Source: an uncultured Alphaproteobacteria bacterium
Lineage (GTDB): Bacteria; Pseudomonadota; Alphaproteobacteria; HIMB59; GCA-002718135
NCBI GenBank assembly: GCA_902595855.1
Contig: CACJRY010000009.1
Location: 1 to 64,000 of the forward strand
Direction of reading: 5' to 3'
DNA: 64,000 nt
The position numbers and the translations under genes are program-made. The notes beneath the pieces were generated by a model. It saw nothing but the letters and a program-made list of their open reading frames with translations. It searched no databases and was not told the DNA's origin. Below are positions 45,205 to 54,179 of the stretch, one piece after another (the first letter of the stretch is position 1; every line of letters begins with the position of its first letter).

Positions 45205-45903
45205 ATGAAAAAAGTCCTCTACGTTCTTCATCAAAAAACATCAGTAGCAGGCGATATTGGAAAAAAATTTAAAGAAAGAGGATATTTAGATGAAATCATT
45301 CGTCCCCCACTTGGTGATAGATTGCCTGAAGATTTATCAAAATATTCCGCTATTGTAATTTTTGGTGGTCCAATGAGTGTGAATGATGATGATCAATTTA
45401 TCAAGGATGAAATAGAATGGATGGAAAAAGTAATTAAATCAAAAATACCTTTTTTAGGAATATGTCTTGGAGCACAAATTCTTGCTAAATATTTGGGTTG
45501 TGATGTTGTTAAAAATGAAAATGACTTAGCTGAAATAGGTTTTTATGAAATAAAGCCAGTTGGAGAGGGTGATAATATTTTCAAAAATCAAAATATTTTT
45601 TATCAATTTCATACTGAGGGTTTTGAACTTCCAGAAGGCTGCCAGCTTTTAGCAAGAGGTGAAATATTTAAAAATCAAGCTTTTCGATATGAAAATTGTT
45701 ATGCTCTACAGTTCCATCCAGAGGTAAATATGATTGTTCATCTTAGATGGCTTTTTCTGGTACTAATAAAAAAACCAAAGGTTTTATTTATTAATGGATC
45801 ACAAAATTTATTTTATCAACTTTATCTTAGATTAAAATATAACAAATCTGTCTCAATTTGGCTTGACTCATTTTTAGATAACTATTTACTTGCTCATAAA
45901 TAG
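45205..45903 (+). CDS. Class I glutamine amidotransferase
   Basis: Predicted glutaminase-type amidotransferase of the GuaA/PuuD-like stand-alone group. The 232-residue protein has the nucleophile C87 in FLGICLGAQIL and the His-Glu pair in LQFHPEVN near 170. Acceptor substrate unknown. It lies alone between ade and the sugar-type ABC genes. It could add ammonia transfer or gamma-glutamyl hydrolysis to the nitrogen-scavenging set, but this is a guess. Confidence 0.82.
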   Translation: MKKVLYVLHQKTSVAGDIGKKFKERGYLDEIIRPPLGDRLPEDLSKYSAIVIFGGPMSVNDDDQFIKDEIEWMEKVIKSKIPFLGICLGAQILAKYLGCDVVKNENDLAEIGFYEIKPVGEGDNIFKNQNIFYQFHTEGFELPEGCQLLARGEIFKNQAFRYENCYALQFHPEVNMIVHLRWLFLVLIKKPKVLFINGSQNLFYQLYLRLKYNKSVSIWLDSFLDNYLLAHK

Positions 45904-45948
45904 AAAAGTAATTTATAAATATCCTTTTTGGCGATGCAATATCAATAA

Positions 45949-47073
45949 ATGTATAAAATTTTTAATAAATATTCTGAACAAATAAATGGTTATTTATTCA
46001 TATTACCTGCTTTTCTAATAATTGGACTCTTTGGTATTTTTCCTGTTTTTTTTGGAATGTACATGAGTGTTCATAAATGGAAAGTTTTTAAAGGTAGATT
46101 TCTTGGGTTTGAAAATTACCAAAAAATTTTAGGTGATATAAGCTCTTTCTGGATCTTTATATTTGGGCTACTAATTATGATTGCGTCATATTGGGTTTGG
46201 TCCGAATTTAAAGATAAAATGAAGAAAAGAATTTATTGTTTTATAATTTCAATACTTTTACTTTTAATTAGCCTTTATCTTATCAATATCAGTTGGTCTA
46301 ACATGATGGAAAAAGGTGACGAAGATTTTCTTAACTCGCTTATTTATATTTTTTATTATTCTTTTTTTGCCATTACTACTGAAGTTGGTTTAGGTTTGTT
46401 AATAGCTTTCGCACTTTATCAAAAGCTTAAAGGAAAACAGTTTTTTCAAATGATTCTTTTATTTCCTTACATCACACCTGCTGTTATGGGAGGTGCAGTT
46501 TTCTTTATAATATTTGGAAAAGCAGAAAATTCAATTTTAAATGAATTTATAGGGCTGTTTGGTTATGATCCTCAACTGTGGTTGTTTGATAAAAGAAAAA
46601 TTACAGAAATTTTATTTGGTATAAAAATTGATGGATTTTTTGCTGGTCCAAGTTTGGCTTTATTGACTTCTATTTTATATGGGGTTTGGTCTTACACGGG
46701 TTACTATGCAATAATTTTATTAGCAGGTTTATCTATAATACCTTCTGACTTGTATGAAGCCGCAAAAGCTGAAGGAGCTTCTAGATGGCAAACTTTTATC
46801 AAAATTACAGTTCCATTACTGATGCCGATAATTTTCTTTTTATTATTAACTGGTTTTATCAATTCATTTCAAGCATTTAACCATATTATGGTGATGAAAA
46901 CTTCATCTGCAGGAGAGACCATGGATGTGGTAACAATCGAAATATTTGATCATTTTTGGGATCGAGTCAAATTTGGTTACGCTGCTGCTGAAGGAGTTGT
47001 TTTATTTGTAATTCTAAATGTTCTAGCAATTTCACAGTATGTAATTTTTAGAAAAAGGTTGAACTATGATTAG
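45949..47073 (+). CDS. Sugar-type ABC transporter permease, MalF-like
   Basis: First membrane subunit of a carbohydrate uptake (CUT1-type) ABC importer. The 374-residue protein has LFILPAFLIIGLFGIFPVFF at the start, a two-helix insertion at about 65-115, and the permease loop YEAAKAEGASRWQTFIKITVPLL near 271-290. It overlaps the second permease gene by 8 bp. Ligand not identifiable; a sugar, polyol or glycerol-phosphate type compound is likely from family. Confidence 0.87.
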   Translation: MYKIFNKYSEQINGYLFILPAFLIIGLFGIFPVFFGMYMSVHKWKVFKGRFLGFENYQKILGDISSFWIFIFGLLIMIASYWVWSEFKDKMKKRIYCFIISILLLLISLYLINISWSNMMEKGDEDFLNSLIYIFYYSFFAITTEVGLGLLIAFALYQKLKGKQFFQMILLFPYITPAVMGGAVFFIIFGKAENSILNEFIGLFGYDPQLWLFDKRKITEILFGIKIDGFFAGPSLALLTSILYGVWSYTGYYAIILLAGLSIIPSDLYEAAKAEGASRWQTFIKITVPLLMPIIFFLLLTGFINSFQAFNHIMVMKTSSAGETMDVVTIEIFDHFWDRVKFGYAAAEGVVLFVILNVLAISQYVIFRKRLNYD

Positions 47074-47911
47074 TTTTCAAAAAAAAGAATTAATAGTTCC
47101 TTACATCATATTATTTATTATGATGTTTTTATCTGTTTACCCATTATTGTATATGATCAGTGTTTCATTAATGACACCAGGGGAGGCTTCTAACCAATAT
47201 TTGTTTCCAAAAGTTCCAAGATTTGAAAATTATATTGAAGTATGGACTTCTAATAATTTTCAGCAGTATACACTTAACAGTATCATCATAAGCGGTTTAA
47301 TTGTAGTTGGCGTTCTTTGCACAAGTATTCCAGCAGCATATGCATTTGCGAAAATTCAATTCCCATTTAGAGATGTAATTTTTTACTCTTTATTACTCTC
47401 ACTAATGATACCAGAAATTATTGCACTTCTTCCTCATCTTTTAATTATTCGGGGCAATATATTTCCTCTACCTTTTGGACCGTCCTGGATGAATTCGTTG
47501 CAAGGTTTGACTGTACCATTTTTCGGAAATATTTTTATTATTTTTCTTTTAAGACAATATATTAAAAAAATTCCAAATGAGTTGTGGGATGCTGCTAGGA
47601 TGGACGGAGCATCTCATTTTTATTTTTTAAGAAAAGTTGTTATACCTATGAGCATGCCAATCATTGTCACTGTATCTTTATTTGCATTTATTTTAGCTTG
47701 GAACTCTTTTGCATGGCCATTACTGATTTTAACCAAAGAAGATTGGTTTCCTGTCACTGTATCTATTTATAGCTTTATTAGAGAGGCAGGCACTCAGTAT
47801 AATTTGTTAATGGCAGCTTCATTAATTTCTATTTTTCCAGTGTTAATGCTATATTTTTTCACTCAACGATTATTTTTAGAAAGTATCTCCAATTTTGGCC
47901 TAAAACAATAA
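47066..47911 (+). CDS. Sugar-type ABC transporter permease, MalG-like
   Basis: Second membrane subunit of the same importer. The 281-residue protein has six hydrophobic segments, AYAFAKIQFPFRD and the loop WDAARMDGASHFYFLRKVVIP near 175-195 that contacts the ATPase. It overlaps the MalF-like gene by 8 bp. No ATPase gene is present in the cluster. Confidence 0.87.
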   Translation: MISFQKKELIVPYIILFIMMFLSVYPLLYMISVSLMTPGEASNQYLFPKVPRFENYIEVWTSNNFQQYTLNSIIISGLIVVGVLCTSIPAAYAFAKIQFPFRDVIFYSLLLSLMIPEIIALLPHLLIIRGNIFPLPFGPSWMNSLQGLTVPFFGNIFIIFLLRQYIKKIPNELWDAARMDGASHFYFLRKVVIPMSMPIIVTVSLFAFILAWNSFAWPLLILTKEDWFPVTVSIYSFIREAGTQYNLLMAASLISIFPVLMLYFFTQRLFLESISNFGLKQ

Positions 47912-47923
47912 TTGTTAACAATT
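47910..47923. promoter_or_regulatory. Palindrome upstream of the sugar-binding protein gene
   Basis: AATTGTTAACAATT is a perfect 14-bp palindrome that begins within the stop codon of the MalG-like gene, about 73 bp before the binding-protein start. It could be an operator for a repressor of the importer or an mRNA element. No regulator gene lies nearby. Confidence 0.35.
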
Positions 47924-47996
47924 TTCTGTAATGAAATAGCAATAGAATCGTAGTATTTTATTATTAATTAGATATTCTTATCTTAGGGGTGTGATT

Positions 47997-49325
47997 ATGA
48001 TTTATAAATTTTTGATTAAAGTTGTTTTACTAACAACATTTTTATTTTCTTCTCAATTGTTAGCAGTAACTGCTGCAGATATTGAGAACGCTAATCCTAA
48101 AGGTCAAACTGTAGAGTTTTGGGTTCAGTATTCAGATGAACGTCTTGATGCGATGAAAGCTAGAGCTGAGAGATTTGAGGCTGAAACAGGTATTAAAGTT
48201 AACATTACGTACAAAGGTCATTACGGAAAAGTACAATCAGCAATGATGACTTCAGCTGGAACACCAGATCAAGCTGATGTAGCAAGAGGATATGGAAATG
48301 CTGCTGCTGATATGTATCAGATTGGTGCAGCAATGGATCAATCTATATTAGCCAACAGTAAAAAATGGGGTGTAACTCAAGAGGATATTGATGATTGGGG
48401 AGCAAACTGGACTGTAGGTTTTTCTGGTTATTTTGATGGAAATCCTAAGTTACTGCATGAAGTAGGAAAATCTATTGAAGTTGTTTATTACAATAAAGAT
48501 TGGCTTGATGAACTAGGTTTATCAGAACCAAAAACTCCAGCTGAATTTGCTGAAGCAGCTTGTGCAGCAACCAATAGCACATTTAGTGGAAGAGTAGGAG
48601 ATACTCCAAGCCTTGGTTATGAAATAGATACTGATGCCAGCAACTTTGCTGCCTGGGTTTTTGCTCATGGTGGCGATGTATTTGATTATGATGCTGGGCA
48701 ATATATCTTGAATGGACCAGCTGCAATAGCAGCAATGGAATTTATTCAGGGTATGGCCAATGATGGCTGTGCTCAGGTCACTAGAGATAAATATGCTGAT
48801 CAACAATATCTTGGCCTTGGATCAAATTTATTTGCCTTATCTTCAACATCTGGAATTACTTATTTCCAGAGTGCAATTGAGGATGGTTATAATGGAAACT
48901 GGGAAATTTCTGCAGTACCGCATACCACTTCTAAACCAGTAATGAATCTTTATGGTGGTGGTTTAATTATGGGCAATACTGGCAACGTTGATAAAATGGT
49001 AGCTGCTTATCAATGGATGAAATACATAACTAATACTGAAAATTCAGCTGTATGGTCTACTGAAAGCGGTTATGGTTTTGTCAGAACATCTTCAGCTGAT
49101 CATCCACTAATTGTTGCTAAGAGAAATGATCTTCCTCAATATGACAGATCGCTTGGTTTAATTCAGTATGGAAAAGGTGAGCCGTCTGTACCTGCTTATT
49201 ATTCTGTAAGAGGTGAAATTGAAAAAGCCTATGCTGCAATTATTAATGGTGATGATATAATGTCTACCTTGAATGATTTGAATAAGGAAGCTAATTCAAT
49301 TTTAGCAGATGCTATTGAAAATTAA
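47997..49325 (+). CDS. Sugar-type ABC transporter substrate-binding protein
   Basis: Periplasmic binding protein of family 1 for the preceding permeases. The 442-residue precursor has a signal peptide (about 1-25), then VEFWVQYSDERLDAMKARA and an ITYKGHYGKVQSAMM segment typical of CUT1 proteins. I start at ATG 47997, which follows an AGGGG site by 7 bp; a GTG at 47991 is in frame. It ends before a strong terminator. The order permease-permease-binding protein is less common than the reverse. Ligand unknown. Confidence 0.9.
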   Translation: MIYKFLIKVVLLTTFLFSSQLLAVTAADIENANPKGQTVEFWVQYSDERLDAMKARAERFEAETGIKVNITYKGHYGKVQSAMMTSAGTPDQADVARGYGNAAADMYQIGAAMDQSILANSKKWGVTQEDIDDWGANWTVGFSGYFDGNPKLLHEVGKSIEVVYYNKDWLDELGLSEPKTPAEFAEAACAATNSTFSGRVGDTPSLGYEIDTDASNFAAWVFAHGGDVFDYDAGQYILNGPAAIAAMEFIQGMANDGCAQVTRDKYADQQYLGLGSNLFALSSTSGITYFQSAIEDGYNGNWEISAVPHTTSKPVMNLYGGGLIMGNTGNVDKMVAAYQWMKYITNTENSAVWSTESGYGFVRTSSADHPLIVAKRNDLPQYDRSLGLIQYGKGEPSVPAYYSVRGEIEKAYAAIINGDDIMSTLNDLNKEANSILADAIEN

Positions 49326-49345
49326 TAAACTCTTTTAATGTTGAT

Positions 49346-49373
49346 AGGGTGGTTTATAACCACCCTTTTTTAT
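49346..49373 (+). terminator. Terminator after the sugar-type ABC operon
   Basis: AGGGTGGT and ACCACCCT form a stem with a short loop, followed by TTTTTTA. It starts 20 bp after the binding-protein stop and ends right at the next ATG, so the next gene needs its own promoter or readthrough. Confidence 0.85.
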
Positions 49374-49374
49374 T

Positions 49375-49938
49375 ATGATAATAGTTTGTTCATTAAGTGA
49401 TTTAGTTACCGTATGTGATAGTGTTAAACCTAAGTATTTAATATCAGTTATTGATCCTGGATATGAACCGGAAACTCCTCAATTTGTTCAAAATCATCTT
49501 AAATTAGGATTTGATGATATAATTAAAGTAAGTCCAGATAATCACATATTTAGACTTAACACCGAGGAAGTGCCGCAATTACCACCTAATAACTCTCATA
49601 TTGACTCAATAGAAAAATTTACAGTTAATTGGGATGTAAGCGAAGATATTGTCGTTCATTGTTGGTGTGGCGTTTCTAGATCTATGGCAACAGCTACCTA
49701 CTTAATGTGTAAAAAAAACATCAAAGATATAGACACTAATATTAAATATATTCGCTCTATAGCTCCGCATGCAAATCCTAATAAGTTATTAATAAAATTA
49801 TTTGAAGAAAAATTAAATACTAAAGGACAAATTGCAAAGTCTTTTGAAAAATACCCATACACCCAAACATATGATTGCTCTTCAAATTTTGCACCAATTA
49901 CATTATTTAACTATGAAGAAATGATAAATTTTAAATGA
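49375..49938 (+). CDS. Tyrosine phosphatase-like protein
   Basis: Predicted protein tyrosine or dual-specificity phosphatase of an alphaproteobacterial type. The 187-residue protein has the CX5R loop C96-W-C-G-V-S-R102 preceded by His (VVHCWCGVSRSMATA). The general-acid Asp cannot be placed with certainty. The last 40 residues are unlike classical phosphatases. It is 13 bp upstream of apt and may share its transcript. Confidence 0.75.
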   Translation: MIIVCSLSDLVTVCDSVKPKYLISVIDPGYEPETPQFVQNHLKLGFDDIIKVSPDNHIFRLNTEEVPQLPPNNSHIDSIEKFTVNWDVSEDIVVHCWCGVSRSMATATYLMCKKNIKDIDTNIKYIRSIAPHANPNKLLIKLFEEKLNTKGQIAKSFEKYPYTQTYDCSSNFAPITLFNYEEMINFK

Positions 49939-49951
49939 AAGAGAGAATTGA

Positions 49952-50467
49952 ATGAAAGAGTACGTCAGAACAATTTTAGACTATCCTGTTAAAGGTATTC
50001 AATTCAGAGATATTACAACACTTTTACAAGATGCAGGACATTTTAAACAAGTCATTGATGAAATGACAAACCCATGGAAAAATTTAGATATAGATGCTGT
50101 TTTAAGTATTGAGTCTCGTGGTTTTATAATGGCAGGAGCAATAGCATATCATATAGGCGCCGCTTTTATACCATTAAGAAAACCGGATAAACTACCAGGA
50201 GAAACCTTCAAAGTTTCTTATACCTTAGAGTATGGATCAACTGAGATGCATATTCACAAAGATGCACTCGACAATCATAAAAATTTATTAATTATAGATG
50301 ATTTGCTTGCAACTGGAGGTACTGCACTTGCAGCAATTGATTTAATTAATATGTTTAAAAATAAAAATATCGTTGGAGCAGGTTTTATTATTAATCTCCC
50401 AGAATTGAAGGGTGATAAAAAACTTCAAGATAGAGGAGTGAAAATACATTCATTGATGGAGTTTTAA
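49952..50467 (+). CDS. apt: Adenine phosphoribosyltransferase
   Basis: Converts adenine and PRPP to AMP. The 171-residue protein begins VRTILDYPVKGIQFRDITTL and has SIESRGFIMAGAIAYHIGA, FIPLRKPDKLPGE and the PRPP-binding LLIIDDLLATGGTALAAID. These motifs are those of Apt. It abuts the thiolase gene (TAATG). Together with Ade and MtnP it provides adenine salvage. Confidence 0.95.
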   Translation: MKEYVRTILDYPVKGIQFRDITTLLQDAGHFKQVIDEMTNPWKNLDIDAVLSIESRGFIMAGAIAYHIGAAFIPLRKPDKLPGETFKVSYTLEYGSTEMHIHKDALDNHKNLLIIDDLLATGGTALAAIDLINMFKNKNIVGAGFIINLPELKGDKKLQDRGVKIHSLMEF

Positions 50468-51606
50468 TGAAGAGTGCAGTCTTAGTTGGTTTTAAAAGAT
50501 CTCCTTTCACAATAGCAAATAAAGGTTTGTTAGCAACTGTAAGACCTGAAGATGTTTTATCTCAAGTAATTAATGATTTAGTCAAAACAACAAAAATTAA
50601 TAAAGAAGATATAGAAGATATTATTGCAGGCTGTGCTTACCCTGAAGGAGCTCAAGGTTATAACATTGCTAAAATTGTTTCCTTTATGACTGGCATGCCT
50701 GAACATGTTGGTGGTATGACAATTAATCGTTGGTGCGGATCTTCTATGCAATCAATTCATAGTGCAGCGGGTGCCATTTCTATGAGTGCAGGTAAAGTTT
50801 TTATTTGTTGTGGTATTGAGTCGATGACATCTGTGCCAATCAATGGATTAAACTACTCACCTCATCCAGAGCTTATAGAAGATCAGCCAAATGTTTATTT
50901 ATCAATGGGGCTTACAGCAGAAAATGTTGCTAAAAAATTTAATATATCCAGAAAAGAACAACAAGAATTTGCTATTCAAAGTCACTCTAAGGCATTTAAA
51001 GCTCAATCTTCAAATGCATTTGATGAAGAGATTACAATTATTAAAAACAAAGAAACTGAGGTTGTTGTTGATGGCGCAATAAGGCCAAATACTAATCAAG
51101 AAATCTTAGATGGGCTTAAATTAGTTTTTGATCAGAAGGGAACAGTTACTGCCGGTACCGCTTCACCTTTAACAGATGGAGCCTCAGCGACTTTGGTGTG
51201 TGAAGAAAGCTATGCAATATCAAATAATCTGCCTATTTTAGCTAGAATAAAATCCACAGCAATTAATGGATGCCCTCCTGAATTAATGGGATTGGGGCCA
51301 ATTGGAGCATCTTTAAAGGCTCTAAAAAGAGCAGGACTTGATATTAATGACATTGATATAATAGAATTAAATGAGGCTTTTGCGTCACAATCACTTGCTT
51401 GTATAAAGGAGCTCAACATAAATCCTGATAAAGTTAATATTGAGGGAGGGGCAATCGCAATTGGACATCCACTAGGGGCAACTGGAACTAGAATAACTGC
51501 TAAAGCAGCCTATCTATTGAGTAAACAAAATAAACAATATGCTTTAGCTACCCAATGCATAGGTCTTGGACAAGGTATTGCAACAGTTTTGGAAAAAGTT
51601 GAATAA
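50467..51606 (+). CDS. Acetyl-CoA acyltransferase (thiolase)
   Basis: Thiolytic enzyme that cleaves 3-ketoacyl-CoA or condenses acetyl-CoA. The 379-residue protein has the nucleophile C90 in NRWCGSSMQSIHSAAGAI, GTVTAGTASPLTDGASA, GGAIAIGHPLGATGTR and QCIGLGQGIATVLE. It resembles the FadA/FadI group. It is followed after 2 bp by an acyl-CoA dehydrogenase, forming a beta-oxidation pair. Confidence 0.92.
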   Translation: MKSAVLVGFKRSPFTIANKGLLATVRPEDVLSQVINDLVKTTKINKEDIEDIIAGCAYPEGAQGYNIAKIVSFMTGMPEHVGGMTINRWCGSSMQSIHSAAGAISMSAGKVFICCGIESMTSVPINGLNYSPHPELIEDQPNVYLSMGLTAENVAKKFNISRKEQQEFAIQSHSKAFKAQSSNAFDEEITIIKNKETEVVVDGAIRPNTNQEILDGLKLVFDQKGTVTAGTASPLTDGASATLVCEESYAISNNLPILARIKSTAINGCPPELMGLGPIGASLKALKRAGLDINDIDIIELNEAFASQSLACIKELNINPDKVNIEGGAIAIGHPLGATGTRITAKAAYLLSKQNKQYALATQCIGLGQGIATVLEKVE

Positions 51607-51608
51607 GT

Positions 51609-53390
51609 ATGCAAGTTTATAAAACGCCAATTAGAGAATATAGATTTCTACTAGAAGACTTTTTAGATTTAAATAATAGTAAAGTTCTAAAAGATAGAAG
51701 TTTAGAAATTGATGATCTTCTAATGATAATTGAAGAGGCATCAAAAATGTGCGAAGAAACTCTATTACCACTCAACGCTTCAGGGGATAATGATGGATGT
51801 GCTTTTCAAGATGGTAAAGTTATAGCTCCAAAGGGCTTCAAAGAGGCTTATAAAATATTTTCTGAAAATGGTTGGCAAGGAATAAAAGTTAAAGAAAAAT
51901 ATGGCGGTCAAGAACTGCCATATATTATGAACATGTTTTTGGATGAAATGGTGAGTTCTGCAAACATGTCTTTTGGACTTTATCCAGGTTTAACTGCTAA
52001 TGCAATTGATGCCATTGAAAAAAGTGCAACTGATGAATTAAAGAACTTATATCTTCCTCAATTAACTTCTGGCAAATGGACAGGTACTATGAATTTGACA
52101 GAACCACAATGTGGAACAGATCTTGGTCTTAGCAAAACTATGGCAACACCTAATGATGATGGATCTTATAAAATCACAGGCACAAAAATATTTATTACTT
52201 GTGGTGAGCATGATTTAAGTGAGAACATAGTGCATTTAGTTTTAGCTAGAACACCAAATGCCCCAGAAGGAATTAAAGGTATAAGTCTTTTTCTTGTTCC
52301 AAAAATACTTCCTAATGCAGATGGAACTCTTGATAAAAAAAATAATGTAACGTGTGGATCAATTGAAAAGAAAATGGGCATTAAGGCTAGTCCAACTTGT
52401 GTTATGCATTATGAAGAATCTCAAGGTTGGCTAGTTGGTGATTTAAACAAAGGTATGAAGGCAATGTTCATCATGATGAATGGTGCTAGATTGTTTGTTG
52501 GCATTCAAGGTATTGGATTATCTGAGACTGCATTTCAATCAGCATTACATTACTCTAAAGAACGTGTTCAAGGAAAATTACCTGAAAGTGAAAATATTGC
52601 TGATCCAATTATAGTTCATCCTGAAATAAGAAAAAACTTAATGTTCATGAAATCTATCAATGATGGAATTAGAGGATTAATGCTTAAAGCTGGTCATGCT
52701 TTTGATTTGATAGATACAGATCAAAATCAAGAGTTAAGTCAGTCTTCAGAAAATTTGATAGCATTATTAACTCCTATTTTAAAATCTTTTGCAACTGACA
52801 AGTCTATGGAAATAACTAATCAGGCTTTACAAATATACGGTGGTCATGGATATATTACTGATCACGGAATGGAGCAATTAGTTCGTGATGCAAGAATTAC
52901 TCCGATTTATGAAGGAACTAACGGTATTCAAGCTTTAGATTTAATTGGTAGAAAATTTAATATTCATGATGGATTAATTATTAATCAATATTTGGAAAGT
53001 ATTAATGAGTTTTTGAATAAAAATAAAGAAAACTTAGATATGAAAAAATATATTAAATTATTTGAATCATCCTATAAGGATTTAAAAGATTGTATAAACT
53101 TTATAAAAGAAATTGACTCATCAAACATACAAGAAATTAATTCACACGCTGTAGATTTATTAAATATTTTTGGACTTGTTGCGGTAGGTTTTACTTGGTT
53201 AGATTTCATTAGTGTATCATTTAATAAAATCAAAGAAAAAAAAGATGATTTTTACCTTTCTAAAATTCAATTGGGTGATTTCTATCTTACAAAACTTATT
53301 TTTGAGACTAAAAAATACAAAAATAATATTTATTCTTCAGGTAACTTGTATAATGAGTTTGAAGATAAATATTTTGAAAGTGGCATATAA
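51609..53390 (+). CDS. Acyl-CoA dehydrogenase, DmdC/FadE-like long form
   Basis: FAD-linked acyl-CoA dehydrogenase. The 593-residue protein has MNLTEPQCGTDLGLSKT, ITGTKIFITCGEHDLSENIV, HYSKERVQGK, QIYGGHGYITDHGMEQLVRD and the catalytic-region IYEGTNGIQALDLIGRK, followed by a C-terminal DUF-type extension. The layout is that of the subgroup containing methylmercaptopropionyl-CoA dehydrogenase DmdC, but that subgroup also holds general fatty acid enzymes; no other dmd genes are visible. It follows thiolase by 2 bp. Confidence 0.85.
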   Translation: MQVYKTPIREYRFLLEDFLDLNNSKVLKDRSLEIDDLLMIIEEASKMCEETLLPLNASGDNDGCAFQDGKVIAPKGFKEAYKIFSENGWQGIKVKEKYGGQELPYIMNMFLDEMVSSANMSFGLYPGLTANAIDAIEKSATDELKNLYLPQLTSGKWTGTMNLTEPQCGTDLGLSKTMATPNDDGSYKITGTKIFITCGEHDLSENIVHLVLARTPNAPEGIKGISLFLVPKILPNADGTLDKKNNVTCGSIEKKMGIKASPTCVMHYEESQGWLVGDLNKGMKAMFIMMNGARLFVGIQGIGLSETAFQSALHYSKERVQGKLPESENIADPIIVHPEIRKNLMFMKSINDGIRGLMLKAGHAFDLIDTDQNQELSQSSENLIALLTPILKSFATDKSMEITNQALQIYGGHGYITDHGMEQLVRDARITPIYEGTNGIQALDLIGRKFNIHDGLIINQYLESINEFLNKNKENLDMKKYIKLFESSYKDLKDCINFIKEIDSSNIQEINSHAVDLLNIFGLVAVGFTWLDFISVSFNKIKEKKDDFYLSKIQLGDFYLTKLIFETKKYKNNIYSSGNLYNEFEDKYFESGI

Positions 53391-53392
53391 AG

Positions 53393-53698
53393 ATGACTAT
53401 TAAAATTTACAAACCTTCAAAATCTTCCATGCAATCTGGTCTAGGAAAAACAAAGCAATGGCTTGCTGAATACATTTCAGAAAAAGATAAAATTAAAGAT
53501 ACTCTTATGGGTTGGAATAGTTCTTTAGATACAAAAGAACAAATAAAAATATTTTTTGACACAAAAGAACAAGCTATTGAATGGTCAAAAAAAAATAACC
53601 AACAGTTTATCGTTATTGAACCAAAAGAGAGAAAAATAAAGCCTAAAAACTATGCATCAAATTTTGATATGAATAGAAAAGAGCCTTGGACACATTAA
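53393..53698 (+). CDS. NDUFS4-like complex I accessory protein
   Basis: Homologue of the 18-kDa accessory subunit of respiratory NADH dehydrogenase (complex I). The 101-residue protein has IYKPSKSSMQSGLGKTKQWL at the start, LMGWNSSLDT, IFFDTKEQAIEWSKKN and a conserved end YASNFDMNRKEPWTH. It is typical of alphaproteobacteria. It begins 2 bp after the acyl-CoA dehydrogenase stop and precedes tRNA-Arg. Confidence 0.9.
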   Translation: MTIKIYKPSKSSMQSGLGKTKQWLAEYISEKDKIKDTLMGWNSSLDTKEQIKIFFDTKEQAIEWSKKNNQQFIVIEPKERKIKPKNYASNFDMNRKEPWTH

Positions 53699-53737
53699 TC
53701 TTTTGAATTCATTTATAGTATGATAAAGGGCATTTAA

Positions 53738-53813
53738 GCGCCCGTAGCTCAGTGGATAGAGCAACCGCCTTCTAAGCGGTAGGTCAAATGTTCGAATCAT
53801 TTCGGGCGCGCCA
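53738..53813 (+). tRNA. tRNA-Arg (UCU)
   Basis: Cloverleaf with acceptor GCGCCCG/CGGGCGC, D-arm GCTCAGTGGATAGAGC, anticodon stem ACCGC/GCGGT around CTTCTAA (anticodon TCT), T-arm AAATGTTCGAATCATTT, discriminator G and encoded CCA (53811-53813). Confidence 0.97.
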
Positions 53814-53834
53814 GTTTAATTTGGAGATCTAGTT

Positions 53835-54176
53835 ATGTTATACAATTTAAAATGTCATTGTGGAGCGGTAGAGCTACAAGTTGAAACAGATCTTAAAACT
53901 ATTAAACAATGCAATTGCTCAATTTGTATAAGAAAAAATGCTAAAATGTGCATGGTTTCTAAAGAGTCAGTCCAGATAATTAAAGGTAAGAAAAATCTCA
54001 GTTCCTATAAATTTAATACTAAAATTGCAGAACATTTTTTTTGTAAAACTTGTGGAATATATACCCATCACAACAGAAGAAGTGATCCAAATGGTGCCGC
54101 AATAAATATTGGATGTATTGATGCTATTAATCCCTTTGATTATGAAGCTGAATTTATTGATATGAAAAGTAAATAA
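53835..54176 (+). CDS. GFA (glutathione-dependent formaldehyde-activating) fold protein
   Basis: Small zinc protein of the Gfa/CENP-V family; the true activity of most members is unknown. The 113-residue protein has the cysteine sets C7-x-C9 (LKCHCGAVEL), C26-x-C28-x2-C31 (QCNCSIC) and CKTCG near 71-75, then THHNRRSDPNGAAINIGC. It lies between tRNA-Arg and iolC with a 3-bp gap to the latter, so it may be the first gene of the iol-mtn transcript. Confidence 0.85.
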   Translation: MLYNLKCHCGAVELQVETDLKTIKQCNCSICIRKNAKMCMVSKESVQIIKGKKNLSSYKFNTKIAEHFFCKTCGIYTHHNRRSDPNGAAINIGCIDAINPFDYEAEFIDMKSK

Positions 54177-54179
54177 TTT

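Noticed and set aside
45205-45903. Frameshifted GMP synthase
   Set aside because: The amidotransferase has a complete triad and a natural end, and no synthetase domain follows in any frame.
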